64,000 bases of DNA from VXYK01 sp965221585 (GCA_965221585.1 OZ244898.1:1798001-1862000), one strand, 5' to 3'; positions 20,464 through 29,647 are shown, numbered from the stretch's first letter. The notes: a model not told the origin generated them from the letters alone. Numbers and translations: made by a program.

Positions 20464-21105
20464 TCAGCCGATCACTGCGATCGCACCGCTGCTCTCAACA
20501 GTATTACGCGTCTCAATCACCTCATCGATTATGCCGTACTCTTTGGCCTGAAGCGCGGTCATTACGAAGTCTCGGTCCGTGTCGGCCGCGATCTTCTCGA
20601 CAGACTGACCGGTGTGCTGGGCCAGAACCTGCTCAAGTGAGACCTTCATCCGCTGGATCTCGGCGGCTATCAGCTCGATGTCGCTGGCCTGTCCGCGGGC
20701 GCCGGCGTATGGCTGATGAATGAGGATCCGCGCGTGCGGCAATGCCAGGCGCTTGCCGGGTGCCCCGGCGGCCAACAGGACTGCCGCAGCCGACGCTGCC
20801 TGACCGAAACAGATCGTGGTGATGTCCGGCTTGATGTAGCACATCGTGTCGTAGATCGCGAACAGGGCGTTGATGTCGCCGCCCGGAGAGTTGATGTAGA
20901 GGTTGATGTCCTTGTCGGGATTCTCCGACTCCAGGTGCAGCAGCTGGGCGCAGATCAGGTTCGCGATGGTGTCGTCGATCGGCGTGCCGATGAAGATGAT
21001 GTTCTCCTTCAGCAGGCGGCTGTACAGGTCAAAGGCCCGTTCCCCCCGGTTCGTCTGCTCCACGACGGTGGGTACGAGGTAGTTGCGGGGGTTGATGTCG
21101 GTCAT
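20464..21105 (-). CDS. clpP: ATP-dependent Clp protease proteolytic subunit
   Basis: Serine protease chamber of ClpXP. The 213 residues include the catalytic Ser105 (GQAAS), His130 (ILIHQP) and the Asp of the ADTDRD segment (175-179), so it is an active-type subunit. The start overlaps the trigger factor stop by 4 bases. Actinobacteria usually carry two clpP genes in tandem; only one is present here, so a second copy, if any, is elsewhere. Confidence 0.97.
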   Translation of the reverse strand: MTDINPRNYLVPTVVEQTNRGERAFDLYSRLLKENIIFIGTPIDDTIANLICAQLLHLESENPDKDINLYINSPGGDINALFAIYDTMCYIKPDITTICFGQAASAAAVLLAAGAPGKRLALPHARILIHQPYAGARGQASDIELIAAEIQRMKVSLEQVLAQHTGQSVEKIAADTDRDFVMTALQAKEYGIIDEVIETRNTVESSGAIAVIG

Positions 21106-22490
21106 TGGTTGTCTCCATCGTCTGTCGATGCGTCGGGCGAGTTTGGATCGTCCTGGTCGCTTGATGACTCCTCTGCTCTCAGGTCAACCGCAGCACCGGA
21201 CTCGTCGACAAGTTCAACGTTGTCGAGAAGCCACTCTAGGGCCTTGGACTTGGCAAGATCGGCACGCAACGACGAGAGCTGCCCCAATTCCCTGAGCCTC
21301 TCCATCTGAGCGGAGCCGTCGGCACCCACCTTCGTGGCCATCTCATCGATCGTCTCCGCGAGCGTGTCATCGTCGGGGCTGAGCCCCTCGGCCGCGGCGA
21401 TCGCCCGCAGCGCCAGGTCGACCTTGACCGCATTCTCGGCGCTCCCTGCGAGCTCGGCCCGGAGTTGATCGATGTCCTGACCCGTCTGGGCGAAGTAGTC
21501 GTTCGGGTCGACTCCGGACTGCTGAAGATTCCCGAACAGTTCCTGGAGGCGGCCATTGATCTCGTCGGTAACCATCACTTCGGGGACCTCCTGGGTCACC
21601 AACTCGGCGAGCGCCTCGGCGATCTTGAAGTCAGCGGTGCGACGGGCCATCGACATCTTCATCGAAGCGAGACGCTCGCCGATGTCGGCGCGCAGCTCAT
21701 CGACGGTCTCGAACTCGGTTGCTTCGGCGGCCCAGGAATCGTCGAGTTCGGGCAGGACCGCTTCGCGCACGTCCAGGACGTTGATGACGAAGTCGAGGGG
21801 CTGCTCCTCTTCGGGGTCCGGGTGAGCGGCTTCGAAGGTCACCTCATCACCGGCGACGGCACCTCGGAGGTTCTCGTCGATCTCAGCCACCACGGCACCG
21901 GTGCCCACCTCGTAGTCGTAGTCGCTGGCTGACAGGCCCGGCAGTTCCTCACCGTCGTGGCTGCCGACGATGTCGATACTGACCTGATCACCGTCGGCTG
22001 CAGGCCGGTCCACAGTCTGGAACACGGCATGCTCGGATCGGAGCCGATCGATCTCGGAGTCGATGTCGGAATCTGAAGGGTCGGGGCTCGGGACCTCGAT
22101 GCGCAGGCCGTTGTAGCCGGCCACTTCGATCACGGGTCGGATCTCGACTGTGGCGTCGAAGACGACTGCGCCCTCCTCCTGACCGGCGACGATCTCGATG
22201 TCGGGCGAGTCGATCACGTCGACGTCGTGTTGGACCACAGCCTGCTGGTAGTAGCCGGGCAGCTCCTCACGGAGGGCCTCGGAGCGCCCGTACTGATGGC
22301 CGAGCTGGACCTCGAGGATCCGACGCGGGACTTTGCCCTGTCGAAATCCTGGTATCCGAACCTGTTTGGAGATGCGCTTGAACGCCTCGGAGATCGCGGT
22401 GTCGAACTCCTTCTCGTCGACCTCAACGGTCAGCTTGACCTTGTTGTCGTCAAGGAACTCGATACTGCTCGTGGTGCCGTTGTTGTTCAC
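21102..22490 (-). CDS. tig: Trigger factor (ribosome-associated chaperone)
   Basis: Binds the ribosome exit tunnel and folds nascent chains, with peptidyl-prolyl isomerase activity. The 462 residues show the N-terminal ribosome-binding domain with the signature IPGFRQGKVPRRILE (near residue 48), a central FKBP-like domain and a helical C-terminal domain, ending in a very acidic tail. The start is GTG at 22490. It is the first gene of the tig-clpP-clpX run, and its promoter should lie in the gap before the tRNA. Confidence 0.95.
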   Translation of the reverse strand: MNNNGTTSSIEFLDDNKVKLTVEVDEKEFDTAISEAFKRISKQVRIPGFRQGKVPRRILEVQLGHQYGRSEALREELPGYYQQAVVQHDVDVIDSPDIEIVAGQEEGAVVFDATVEIRPVIEVAGYNGLRIEVPSPDPSDSDIDSEIDRLRSEHAVFQTVDRPAADGDQVSIDIVGSHDGEELPGLSASDYDYEVGTGAVVAEIDENLRGAVAGDEVTFEAAHPDPEEEQPLDFVINVLDVREAVLPELDDSWAAEATEFETVDELRADIGERLASMKMSMARRTADFKIAEALAELVTQEVPEVMVTDEINGRLQELFGNLQQSGVDPNDYFAQTGQDIDQLRAELAGSAENAVKVDLALRAIAAAEGLSPDDDTLAETIDEMATKVGADGSAQMERLRELGQLSSLRADLAKSKALEWLLDNVELVDESGAAVDLRAEESSSDQDDPNSPDASTDDGDNQ

Positions 22491-22621
22491 CCGAAAGAGC
22501 CTAACGGCACGCGGGATCGACTCAATTCACCGAGCAGCGTCGCCCTCGGGGCCAGCTGCGCACGGCGGCTTCGACGCCGAGACGGTCAATTCCTGTGCAG
22601 GCCGCTAACCTCATAGCCGCC

Positions 22622-22696
22622 GCGGGTGTAGTTCAACGGCCAGAACCTCAGCCTTCCAAGCTGATGATGGGAGTTCGATTCTCCTCACCCGCTCCA
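22622..22696 (+). tRNA. tRNA-Gly (anticodon TCC)
   Basis: The acceptor stem GCGGGTG (22622-22628) pairs with CACCCGC (22686-22692). The anticodon arm reads TCAGC-CTTCCAA-GCTGA with anticodon TCC. The T arm contains the canonical GTTCGATT loop sequence, and CCA is encoded at 22694-22696. The gene lies between tig and the tad region on the plus strand. No att-like duplication of its 3' end was noticed. Confidence 0.95.
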
Positions 22697-22779
22697 TCCG
22701 AACGCTCGTGAGGTACCCGCGTTCAGGTCATTGCACGGTGGATCGAACCGGGGCGACGGATACGTACCTGTTTTTGCCT

Positions 22780-23010
22780 CTAACCAGCGGTTGACGGATA
22801 CAGATGCGCCATGGTGCCGGGTTCTACCCGACAGGTCTCAATGAAGTTGTCGACATCATCTCGCTTGAGCCGGATCACGCGACCGAACTTGTAAGCCGGA
22901 ATCTGACCCTCGTCAATAAACCGGTACAGGGTTCTCGGCGTGATGCCCAGCCGCTCTGACGCTGCCGGAGTCGACAACCAAACCAAGTCATCTGCAGGCT
23001 GCTCGGGCAT
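22780..23010 (-). CDS. Small MerR/excisionase-type helix-turn-helix protein
   Basis: A 76-residue DNA-binding protein of the HTH_17/excisionase (MerR-like winged helix) type. The visible motif runs from WLSTPAASERLGITPRTLYR to the wing region FGRVIRLKRDDVDNFI. There is no effector domain. It reads away from the tad pilus genes across a 229-base AT-richer gap, so it could regulate them. Phage excisionase is the alternative, but no integrase is nearby. BldC-like regulators are a close structural comparison; this is inference from fold and size. Confidence 0.8.
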   Translation of the reverse strand: MPEQPADDLVWLSTPAASERLGITPRTLYRFIDEGQIPAYKFGRVIRLKRDDVDNFIETCRVEPGTMAHLYPSTAG

Positions 23011-23043
23011 ACTGCCTCCCTTCAGAAGAAAATTCCCCTGGTG

Positions 23044-23059
23044 ATTTACGCTAATTTAC
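23044..23059. promoter_or_regulatory. Pair of ATTTAC direct repeats upstream of the HTH gene
   Basis: ATTTAC occurs at 23044-23049 and 23054-23059, exactly 10 bases apart (one helical turn), in the AT-rich gap between the divergent HTH gene and the tad locus. Head-to-tail direct repeats suit small MerR-like proteins of the BldC type. The assignment as an operator is inference. Confidence 0.4.
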
Positions 23060-23239
23060 AGGGTTTTTGAGGCGATCACATCGGTTGTAGGCCAGCAACA
23101 TCGAAATTAACTGTGGAAGTCTGATTTTTCTGCTGTTATGGTCTCGCAGCGAGTCGACCAGGAGCGGGAACTGTCTGGTCGGCTCGGCGGGGCGAGCGCC
23201 GTGAAGGCGCACGCCGAAGGCGGAGGAGTTTCAACGGCG

Positions 23240-24061
23240 ATGACAGATCCAAGGACCGACGGCCTTGACGCGGCGGGGCCGGAAACGGCGGGCACTCGAC
23301 GATCCATAGTCTCGCGCCGCAGCCTTCCCAACGGACGAGCCCTCGTCGGGGCGCTGCTGGTGACCATCGCAGCCGTAGGCGCGTTCGTGTTCTCCAACAG
23401 GGCCGAAAGCGGGCCCGCAGACGAATACCTGGTGCTGCTCAGAGACATCGGCGCCGGCGGGTCGGTCAGCGCCACGGACATCGGGTCCGAGCCGATGACG
23501 CTCAGCCCGGAACTCGCTGACATCGCCTTCACCCCGACGCGCGGAGAAACGGCCGCCCACCTCGACGGGGCAACGGCTCTGCGCTTCCTGCACGCGGGTG
23601 CGCTGCTGCTCGCCCCCGATCTGCGCGGCGCCGAGCGGATCGCTGGCGCAGACACAACCGAGATACATGAACTCACCCTGCCGGTACCCGTGGACCGCGC
23701 ACCCGAGGTGCTCACACGGGGCGACCGGGTCACCGTCCTCGGCTACGACTCCCGCAACGACGCCACCTGGACCGTCGTTGAGGATGGCCTGGTTCTGGAC
23801 TACCGCACCTCACGCGACAGTCTCGGCCCAAGCTCCCACGGTCTTCTCACACTGGCCCTGAGCGATCCAGAGAGGGTTCTTCGCGGCGCGCACCTGTCGT
23901 TTCACGAACTGACCGTGGTGCTCACGACGAGAGCAGCCAGCGACGAGTATCCCGACCACTACAGCGGACCGATTCGGGTCGGTCCGCGCAACGAGGGTGA
24001 CCCCCTGCCGGTGCCACCCCATGACCCCGTCGCGACCAACAGCGAGGAGTTCGGACAATGA
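23240..24061 (+). CDS. CpaB/RcpC-like SAF-domain protein of the tad locus
   Basis: First gene of the tad pilus operon. From ATG 23240 the protein has 273 residues: a basic cytoplasmic N-terminus, one membrane helix (around ALVGALLVTIAAVGAFVF) and an extracytoplasmic SAF-like domain of the CpaB type with the GDRVTVLGYD strand. A GGAGGAG stretch about 9-10 bases upstream supports this start over the open frame to 23138. CpaB proteins assist pilus assembly at the envelope; in the absence of an outer membrane or secretin its exact role here is unclear. The stop overlaps the next start by 4 bases. Confidence 0.72.
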   Translation: MTDPRTDGLDAAGPETAGTRRSIVSRRSLPNGRALVGALLVTIAAVGAFVFSNRAESGPADEYLVLLRDIGAGGSVSATDIGSEPMTLSPELADIAFTPTRGETAAHLDGATALRFLHAGALLLAPDLRGAERIAGADTTEIHELTLPVPVDRAPEVLTRGDRVTVLGYDSRNDATWTVVEDGLVLDYRTSRDSLGPSSHGLLTLALSDPERVLRGAHLSFHELTVVLTTRAASDEYPDHYSGPIRVGPRNEGDPLPVPPHDPVATNSEEFGQ

Positions 24062-25362
24062 GCGACGATCGATGGGTAGTTCTCGGCCTCGGCCACCCCA
24101 GAGCCGAATGGTTCAGCCGACTCTCCCAATGGTCGACCGCGGCGGCCGTCCCGGTCGACTTCATCAAGTGCATCTCAACCGACGAGGTTCTAGCGCGACT
24201 CAACGGCGGTAGGTCATACTCCGCGCTCCTCGTCGGCGGCGATGTCGTCGGGCTCGACCGAGACCTGATCGACAGCGTTCGCATCGCCGGTGCAACGGTC
24301 ATCGTCGTGGGATCCGCCTTGGAACGGGACTGGCACGAACTCGGAGTGGCCACAGACCTGCCCGAGGACTTCGAGCGGTCGGATCTGCTCGCCGCACTCA
24401 CCGACCACGCCGCGCCGGTGGCGACCATCGCCGCAGTCGTCGGCGACTCGTCCACCCCAGAGTCCTCTACCTGGCGCGGTCGACTGATCGCGGTCACGGG
24501 TCCGGGAGGAGCCGGGTCATCGGTTGTGGCGATGGCCGCGGGCCAGTCCTTCGCCAAGGAGCCGAGCAACCACTCGATGGTGCTGCTGGCAGACCTGGCC
24601 CTGAACGCCGAGCAGGGAATGCTGCACGACGCGCGGGAAGTGATTCCCGGATTGCAGGAGTTCGTCGACGCGCACCGAGTCGGCAGCGTGCCGATCGAGG
24701 TGATGCGATCACTCGTGTTCGAGGCCGTCGACCGCGGCTACCACCTCCTGTTGGGCCTGCGCCGCCACCGCGACTGGACGGCGATCCGGCCCCGATCCTT
24801 CGAATCCGCCCTGGACGGGATGCTACGTGCCTATCGCCTGGTCGTAGCTGATATCGACCACGACTTTGAAGGGGAGTCCGACACCGGCTCGCGAGATATC
24901 GAGGACCGCAATCACATGGCCAGAACGGTCGCGGCCAGAGCCGACCTCGTTGTAGTCGTCGGCCTCGCCACCACCAAGGGAATCCACTCTCTGACACGAA
25001 CGATCCGTGAACTCGTCGCCATGAACATCGAATCCGAGCGGATCGTCGCAGTGTTGAACCGATCCACCCGCAACCCCCGCCGGCAAATCGACGCGGCAGA
25101 CGCCCTGGCGAGTCTGCTGGCACGCGACGAGAGCGTAGGCGACATCGGCGACCCCATTTTCGTGAGCGAAAGGGCCGACATCGAGGATGCTCTGCGCGAC
25201 GGAGTCCGACTGCCGAACAGCGCAGGAAAGTCGTTGCACAGACAACTTTCGAACCGGCTCCTGTCGCCGGCAGGCGAATGGAGTTCACAAGACGCTCACA
25301 AACGCCTCGAACCCGTGCCGGTAGCGCCCGGATCGCTCGGGCACTGGAACGACCAGAGGTGA
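24058..25362 (+). CDS. TadZ/CpaE-like MinD-family protein with degenerate Walker A
   Basis: A 434-residue protein with an N-terminal receiver-like region (~1-135) and a MinD/ParA-like domain from about residue 140, the TadZ/CpaE layout that localises the pilus machine. The nucleotide loop reads VTGPGGAGSSVV: the deviant-Walker signature lysine and the final Lys-Thr are missing, so ATP hydrolysis is doubtful. The C-terminal ~40 residues are basic and proline-rich. It is coupled to the cpaB-like gene upstream and its stop touches the tadA start region. Confidence 0.78.
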   Translation: MSDDRWVVLGLGHPRAEWFSRLSQWSTAAAVPVDFIKCISTDEVLARLNGGRSYSALLVGGDVVGLDRDLIDSVRIAGATVIVVGSALERDWHELGVATDLPEDFERSDLLAALTDHAAPVATIAAVVGDSSTPESSTWRGRLIAVTGPGGAGSSVVAMAAGQSFAKEPSNHSMVLLADLALNAEQGMLHDAREVIPGLQEFVDAHRVGSVPIEVMRSLVFEAVDRGYHLLLGLRRHRDWTAIRPRSFESALDGMLRAYRLVVADIDHDFEGESDTGSRDIEDRNHMARTVAARADLVVVVGLATTKGIHSLTRTIRELVAMNIESERIVAVLNRSTRNPRRQIDAADALASLLARDESVGDIGDPIFVSERADIEDALRDGVRLPNSAGKSLHRQLSNRLLSPAGEWSSQDAHKRLEPVPVAPGSLGHWNDQR

Positions 25363-25373
25363 CTGCGACAGCC

Positions 25374-26675
25374 ATGGCCATCACCGACGACCTGACACCG
25401 CTGGCCGAGATCGAAACCAGAGTCAAAGAGCGCGCCAAACACGAAGCTCTCGACCTCAACGCGGTCGAGAGCGCCCAAGCGCTGTCTGTCCTGGTCGCAG
25501 ACGAGATCCGCCACTGGAACGACGATCATCTCCGTGGCATCCGCCCGTATCCGCTCAGCTATCCCGAGATCGTCTCGGAGCGGGCGCTTCGCAATCTGAC
25601 CGGATACGGACCCCTCGGTCCCCTGCTCGAGGACACCGACGTGTGGGAGATCATGATCAATGCACCCGACGCGATCTTCGTGAAGCGCCATCGTGGTCCC
25701 AGCGGATACCACGACGAGGTGTTCCACAACGACGAACACGTGATCCGCACACTCACCAAAGTGCTCGACGACGCATCCGGCGCACATCGCAAGCTCGATC
25801 CCAGCGAGGGGCTGCAGGACGCACAGCTCGACAGCGGCGCCCGTCTGCACATCGTCCACGGCGATGTTGCCCGTGGCGGCCACATCATGGTCAATGTCCG
25901 GAAGTTCACCGGTATCGCGTTCCGCAACCTCGACGAGCTAGTGGGGCGGGAGATGCTCTCGGCTCCGGTGGCCGAGTTCCTCCGGGGTTGCGTCGCAGCG
26001 AGACAGACAATGGTATTCGCCGGAGCTCCCGGAGCCGGCAAGACCACCATGCTCAACTGCTGTGTTGCGGAACTCAACCCGTCGTTGAGGGTTGTCGTGG
26101 CTGAAGAGGTCTTTGAAGCCGACATCCCCCTGCCCAACGTAGCCAGCATGCAGACCCGGGCGGCACGCTCCGACCGGCCCGAGGTCGACCTCCGGCGACT
26201 GGTCGCGGGGTTCCTGCGAATGGCTCCTGACGTGGCAATCGTCGGCGAGGTCCGCGATCGCGAGGCACTCCCCCTCCTTCTGACGCTCTCCTCAGGTGTC
26301 AAGGGCTACACCACGATCCATGCGGGGTCCGCCCGTCAAGCTCTGACTCGCCTCCGCTTCATCTGCCAACTGGCCGATACCAGCAACGAACTGCCGATGA
26401 GCGCGCTCAACAGCCTTGTGAGCGAGGCGATCGATGTCGTCGTCCACTGTGTTCGGACCCGCACTGGACCCCGGGTCGGCTCGATAATCGCGGTTGAGGA
26501 CCTCGTGGGAACAGTTGACGGCACGGCCTTCACAACGACCGATGTGTTCGTCCGCGACAGCCTGGACAGCCCGCTTCGCTGGTCGGGACTGATCCCGGCG
26601 CGTCTCGGACGGGCTTTCGCCGAGAACGGACTGGACCTGCGATGCATCCTGGACCCGGCAGGAGCCTCCCGATGA
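25374..26675 (+). CDS. tadA: TadA/CpaF secretion ATPase of the tad pilus
   Basis: Hexameric type II/IV secretion ATPase that powers pilin assembly. The protein is 433 residues from ATG 25374 (MAITDDLTPLAEIETR), with Walker A GAPGAGKTTML, Walker B region FLRMAPDVAIVGEVRD and the His-box TIHAGS. A GTG at 25359, overlapping the upstream stop as GTGA, is an alternative start adding five residues. The longer frame to 25278 lies inside the TadZ-like gene. It overlaps tadB by 4 bases. Confidence 0.92.
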   Translation: MAITDDLTPLAEIETRVKERAKHEALDLNAVESAQALSVLVADEIRHWNDDHLRGIRPYPLSYPEIVSERALRNLTGYGPLGPLLEDTDVWEIMINAPDAIFVKRHRGPSGYHDEVFHNDEHVIRTLTKVLDDASGAHRKLDPSEGLQDAQLDSGARLHIVHGDVARGGHIMVNVRKFTGIAFRNLDELVGREMLSAPVAEFLRGCVAARQTMVFAGAPGAGKTTMLNCCVAELNPSLRVVVAEEVFEADIPLPNVASMQTRAARSDRPEVDLRRLVAGFLRMAPDVAIVGEVRDREALPLLLTLSSGVKGYTTIHAGSARQALTRLRFICQLADTSNELPMSALNSLVSEAIDVVVHCVRTRTGPRVGSIIAVEDLVGTVDGTAFTTTDVFVRDSLDSPLRWSGLIPARLGRAFAENGLDLRCILDPAGASR

Positions 26676-27571
26676 TCCCGCTGTTGATCGCGGTCACAGC
26701 CGGGTTCGGCGCGTTCTTGATGTACTCGGGGCTCTGGATGGGTTGGAGCGGACTGGGACTGGGACCCCGGACCGGCTCGGCTTCTCGGCGCAGGCGGGGC
26801 GAATCGGCGTTCGATGTCGACGTCTGGCTGCAGCAGGCCGGGCTCGAGGGAACCGACAAGAGAGAGTTCTTCGTGGTCGTGGTTTCGTTGTTCATAGTCG
26901 GTTTTCTGCTTGCCTACGCAGCCTTCGGGGGTGTGATACCGGCGGGGGCGATAGGCGCGTTCGCGGCTTCGTTCCCGATCGCCTCATATCGCTGGCGCCG
27001 AATCAACCGGCGGCAACGGGCGCAGGAGGCATGGCCGCGCATGATCGAGGAGATCCGCCTCCAGACATCGTCATTGGGACGATCCGTCCCACAAGCGCTG
27101 TTCGAGGTCGGTCGGCGAGGCCCAGAGGAACTGCGGGGCGGCTTTGAGGCCGCTCACCGCGAGTGGCTGCTCACAACCGACCTGGCCCGCACGATCACCG
27201 TTTTGAAGCACCACCTCGCCGACCCCACTGCGGACATGGCCTGTGAGACTCTGTTGTGCGCCCACGAACTCGGTGGAGCCGACCTTGACGGGCGCCTCGA
27301 GGCACTCGCCGAAGACCGCCAGTCCGATGTGCAGGACCGCAAGGACGCCCACAGCCGACAGGCAGGCGCCCGTTTCGCTCGTCTGTTCGTATTCTTGGTA
27401 CCGGCGGGGATGACTCTTGCCGGGATGTCGATCGGCAACGGCCGCGCCGCCTACCGCAGCAGCACCGGGCAGATAATCGTGATGGTCTCCGTCGCCATGG
27501 TCATCGCCTTCTGGATCTGGGCCGGCCGGGTTATGCGCCTGCCGGAGCCACAGAGGGTCTTCAAGGACTGA
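26672..27571 (+). CDS. tadB: TadB-like inner-membrane platform protein (T2SF domain)
   Basis: Membrane platform on which TadA acts. From the ATG overlapping the tadA stop (ATGA, 26672) it has 299 residues: N-terminal membrane helix, a second hydrophobic pair near 75-105, the cytoplasmic GspF/T2SF helical domain (TSSLGRSVPQALFEVGRRGPEEL), and two C-terminal membrane helices. It pairs with tadC directly downstream. Confidence 0.88.
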   Translation: MIPLLIAVTAGFGAFLMYSGLWMGWSGLGLGPRTGSASRRRRGESAFDVDVWLQQAGLEGTDKREFFVVVVSLFIVGFLLAYAAFGGVIPAGAIGAFAASFPIASYRWRRINRRQRAQEAWPRMIEEIRLQTSSLGRSVPQALFEVGRRGPEELRGGFEAAHREWLLTTDLARTITVLKHHLADPTADMACETLLCAHELGGADLDGRLEALAEDRQSDVQDRKDAHSRQAGARFARLFVFLVPAGMTLAGMSIGNGRAAYRSSTGQIIVMVSVAMVIAFWIWAGRVMRLPEPQRVFKD

Positions 27572-27574
27572 TCC

Positions 27575-28477
27575 GTGCGCGCACTCGCGATTCTCTCGCT
27601 GCTGGCCTTCATCGGCATGACCCTGCTGCTGTCGGAGCGGCGCTGGATCAACCGGCCGAGGATGACCGACCGGCTCAGCCCGTACGCACCGGGGTTCGCC
27701 GTTGATGGGCACGCGGGACTGCTTTCGGTCGCTTCGTTCCGCGAAGTCATCGCTCCGTTGTCACGAGCTGTCGGCGAGAGGGTCGCCCGTGGTTTCGGAG
27801 TCAGCGAAGAACTCGGCATCCGACTCCGTCGTATCCACTCCCCCTGGGATGTGACCGCCTTCAGGATCCGGCAACTGGGTTGGGCCGGCACAGCTTTCGT
27901 GGTTGGAACCCTTGCCGCGGTAGCTCTCGAGCTGCCGACGCTGTTTGCGGTCCTGGGAGTCATGGGAGCGCCGATACTCACATTCCTGGTACTTGAACAA
28001 CGGGTGGTCGGAGCCTCATCTGCTTGGCAGCGACGCTTGGCTCTAGAGCTGCCGGTGGTGGCTGAACAACTCGGCATGCTGCTGTCTGCCGGTTGGTCTT
28101 TGAGCGCGTCGATCAACAGGGTCGCGGAACGCGGCCGCGGCAACTGCTCCGAGGACCTCACCAGAGTGATGCAACGCGTGCATCAGGGCCTCACAGAAGC
28201 AGAGGCGCTGCAGGAGTGGAGTGATCTGGCCGACGTTGATGCGGTCACGCGCCTCGTCTCGATTCTGGCTCTGAACTCCGAGACGGCCGATCTCGGGCGC
28301 CTGATCTCAGAAGAGGCCCGCGCCATCCGCCGCGAGAATCAGCGTGAGTTGATCGAAGCCATCGAGAAGCGCACGCAGCAGGTCTGGATTCCAGTGACCG
28401 CGGCCACCCTGCTCCCTGGTCTCCTACTGATGGGTATCCCGTTCCTGGACGCCCTCACACTCTTCTCCACCAATTGA
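27575..28477 (+). CDS. tadC: TadC-like inner-membrane platform protein (T2SF domain)
   Basis: Second platform subunit, 300 residues, starting at GTG 27575 only 3 bases after tadB. It has two N-terminal membrane segments, a T2SF domain with the typical ELPVVAEQLGMLLSAGWSLS region and the acidic RLISEEARAIRRENQRELIEA-type helix (split here by position), and a final hydrophobic pair. TadB and TadC are expected to act as a heteromeric platform. Confidence 0.88.
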   Translation: MRALAILSLLAFIGMTLLLSERRWINRPRMTDRLSPYAPGFAVDGHAGLLSVASFREVIAPLSRAVGERVARGFGVSEELGIRLRRIHSPWDVTAFRIRQLGWAGTAFVVGTLAAVALELPTLFAVLGVMGAPILTFLVLEQRVVGASSAWQRRLALELPVVAEQLGMLLSAGWSLSASINRVAERGRGNCSEDLTRVMQRVHQGLTEAEALQEWSDLADVDAVTRLVSILALNSETADLGRLISEEARAIRRENQRELIEAIEKRTQQVWIPVTAATLLPGLLLMGIPFLDALTLFSTN

Positions 28478-28506
28478 ACTTCCACCACCAACCAAGGGAC
28501 AACAAC

Positions 28507-28731
28507 ATGAACATGTACTCCATCTCCTGGATGCAACTCCAGATGCTCGTCAGCTACGCCAACAAGCGCACCGGCCGCCTGGTAGGCGACCGTGGTGAGG
28601 GTGTAATCAGCACAGCCATAGCCGTGTTGATCACGGCCTTCCTGGGTGCGGCCATGTGGGTCGGTTTCAACTCCATCTGGGACGGCGCAGAGACCAAGAT
28701 CAACGACGAGGTCAACAAGATCGGCACCTAG
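28507..28731 (+). CDS. Small pilin-like protein (candidate Flp major pilin)
   Basis: A 74-residue protein with a polar N-terminus, one hydrophobic segment (GVISTAIAVLITAFLGAAMW) and a short polar tail, in the position of the tad major pilin. An AAGGGA about 9 bases upstream supports ATG 28507. The segment DRGEGVISTA resembles the actinobacterial G-MSTAEYA processing region, but the glutamate at +5 is missing. It may still be the pilin with altered processing, or a minor pilin with the major one elsewhere. Confidence 0.62.
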   Translation: MNMYSISWMQLQMLVSYANKRTGRLVGDRGEGVISTAIAVLITAFLGAAMWVGFNSIWDGAETKINDEVNKIGT

Positions 28732-28745
28732 TAGGGCTTGGCAAG

Positions 28746-29174
28746 TTGCATTCACGACAACTGAACGGTCGGCCCACAGAACAACAGCGGGGCGCAGGCC
28801 TGGTCAGCACCAGCGCAGGCTTCCTGGTGTTCATGCTGCTGATGCTGGCGGCAGTCCAGATCCTGTTCAACCTGTATGCGACGTCAATGGTGACCGCCGC
28901 GGCGCACGACGCAGCTCGGGAAGTCGCCGGTCTCGACGCGGCCACGGACCGCTGCGGGGCCGCGGCTGACGCGGAAGCAGCGTTCTTGCAGTCGCTAGGC
29001 GACTACGGAGCCGCGGGTCATGCCACCCTGCACTGGACCTGCAACAATCCCGACGTCGTGAGGGTGCGCGTCGTAGCCCAGCATCCGTCGGTGCTGCCCG
29101 AGCGACTCGCCGCTTTGACCTCTCTGGCAAGTCTCGACCGCACGATCGAGATCCGCGCGGAGTCCCGGCGATGA
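28746..29174 (+). CDS. TadE-like pseudopilin
   Basis: A 142-residue protein if started at TTG 28746, which has AGGG nine bases upstream; the frame is open further upstream only because it overlaps the pilin gene. It has an N-terminal membrane helix (GFLVFMLLMLAAVQILFNLYA) followed by the TadE-type AAHDAAREVAG pattern and a small extracytoplasmic domain with two cysteines. The start is uncertain; a CTG or TTG closer to the helix is possible. The stop overlaps the next gene as ATGA. Confidence 0.65.
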   Translation: MHSRQLNGRPTEQQRGAGLVSTSAGFLVFMLLMLAAVQILFNLYATSMVTAAAHDAAREVAGLDAATDRCGAAADAEAAFLQSLGDYGAAGHATLHWTCNNPDVVRVRVVAQHPSVLPERLAALTSLASLDRTIEIRAESRR

Positions 29175-29647
29175 GCGGCCCGGTCGCTCGGGAGTCGGTT
29201 TCACGCAGGTTGCGCGGCGACGCGGGCCAGGTCGGCGGATTTGAAGTGCTGCCCTTCGGGTTCCTGATCTTCGTCAGCGTCACCCTGCTGTTCGTCAACG
29301 TCTGGGCGGTCATCGACACCAAGCTGGCAGTGACCTCAGCAGCCCGCGAAGCAGTCCGGGTCTACAGCGAATCCGACGATGCGAACAGCGCCCGTCTTGC
29401 CGCGGTCGCTCGCGCCACCGAGACGCTCAACGCTTATGGCCGGGACGGCGACCGCGCTTCCATCGACGTACCGGCGCCGTCGCAACTAGAGCGATGCGCC
29501 CGAGTGACCGTGACGGTGGGCTACGAGGTCCCCGGAATTGTCGTTCCTTTCCTGGGCGGACTCGGAGGGTCCCGAACCGTCGCATCGTCGTTCACCGAAG
29601 TCGTCGACCCCTACCGGGACCGCCTCGCCGGAGTTGCCCAATGTTGA
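29171..29647 (+). CDS. TadE/TadF-like pseudopilin
   Basis: A 158-residue protein with a short basic N-terminus, a membrane helix (FLIFVSVTLLFVNVWAVI) and the TadE-like SAAREAVRVY pattern after the helix, followed by an extracytoplasmic domain. It is coupled to the genes on both sides (4-base overlap upstream, 7-base overlap downstream). Minor pilins of this type are thought to prime or cap the tad fibre. Confidence 0.7.
   Translation: MSGPVARESVSRRLRGDAGQVGGFEVLPFGFLIFVSVTLLFVNVWAVIDTKLAVTSAAREAVRVYSESDDANSARLAAVARATETLNAYGRDGDRASIDVPAPSQLERCARVTVTVGYEVPGIVVPFLGGLGGSRTVASSFTEVVDPYRDRLAGVAQC

Noticed and set aside
22697..23010. tRNA-Gly plus excisionase-like gene read as a prophage edge
   Set aside because: No integrase, phage structural genes or repeated tRNA 3' segment; the small HTH is better explained as a regulator of the adjacent tad genes.
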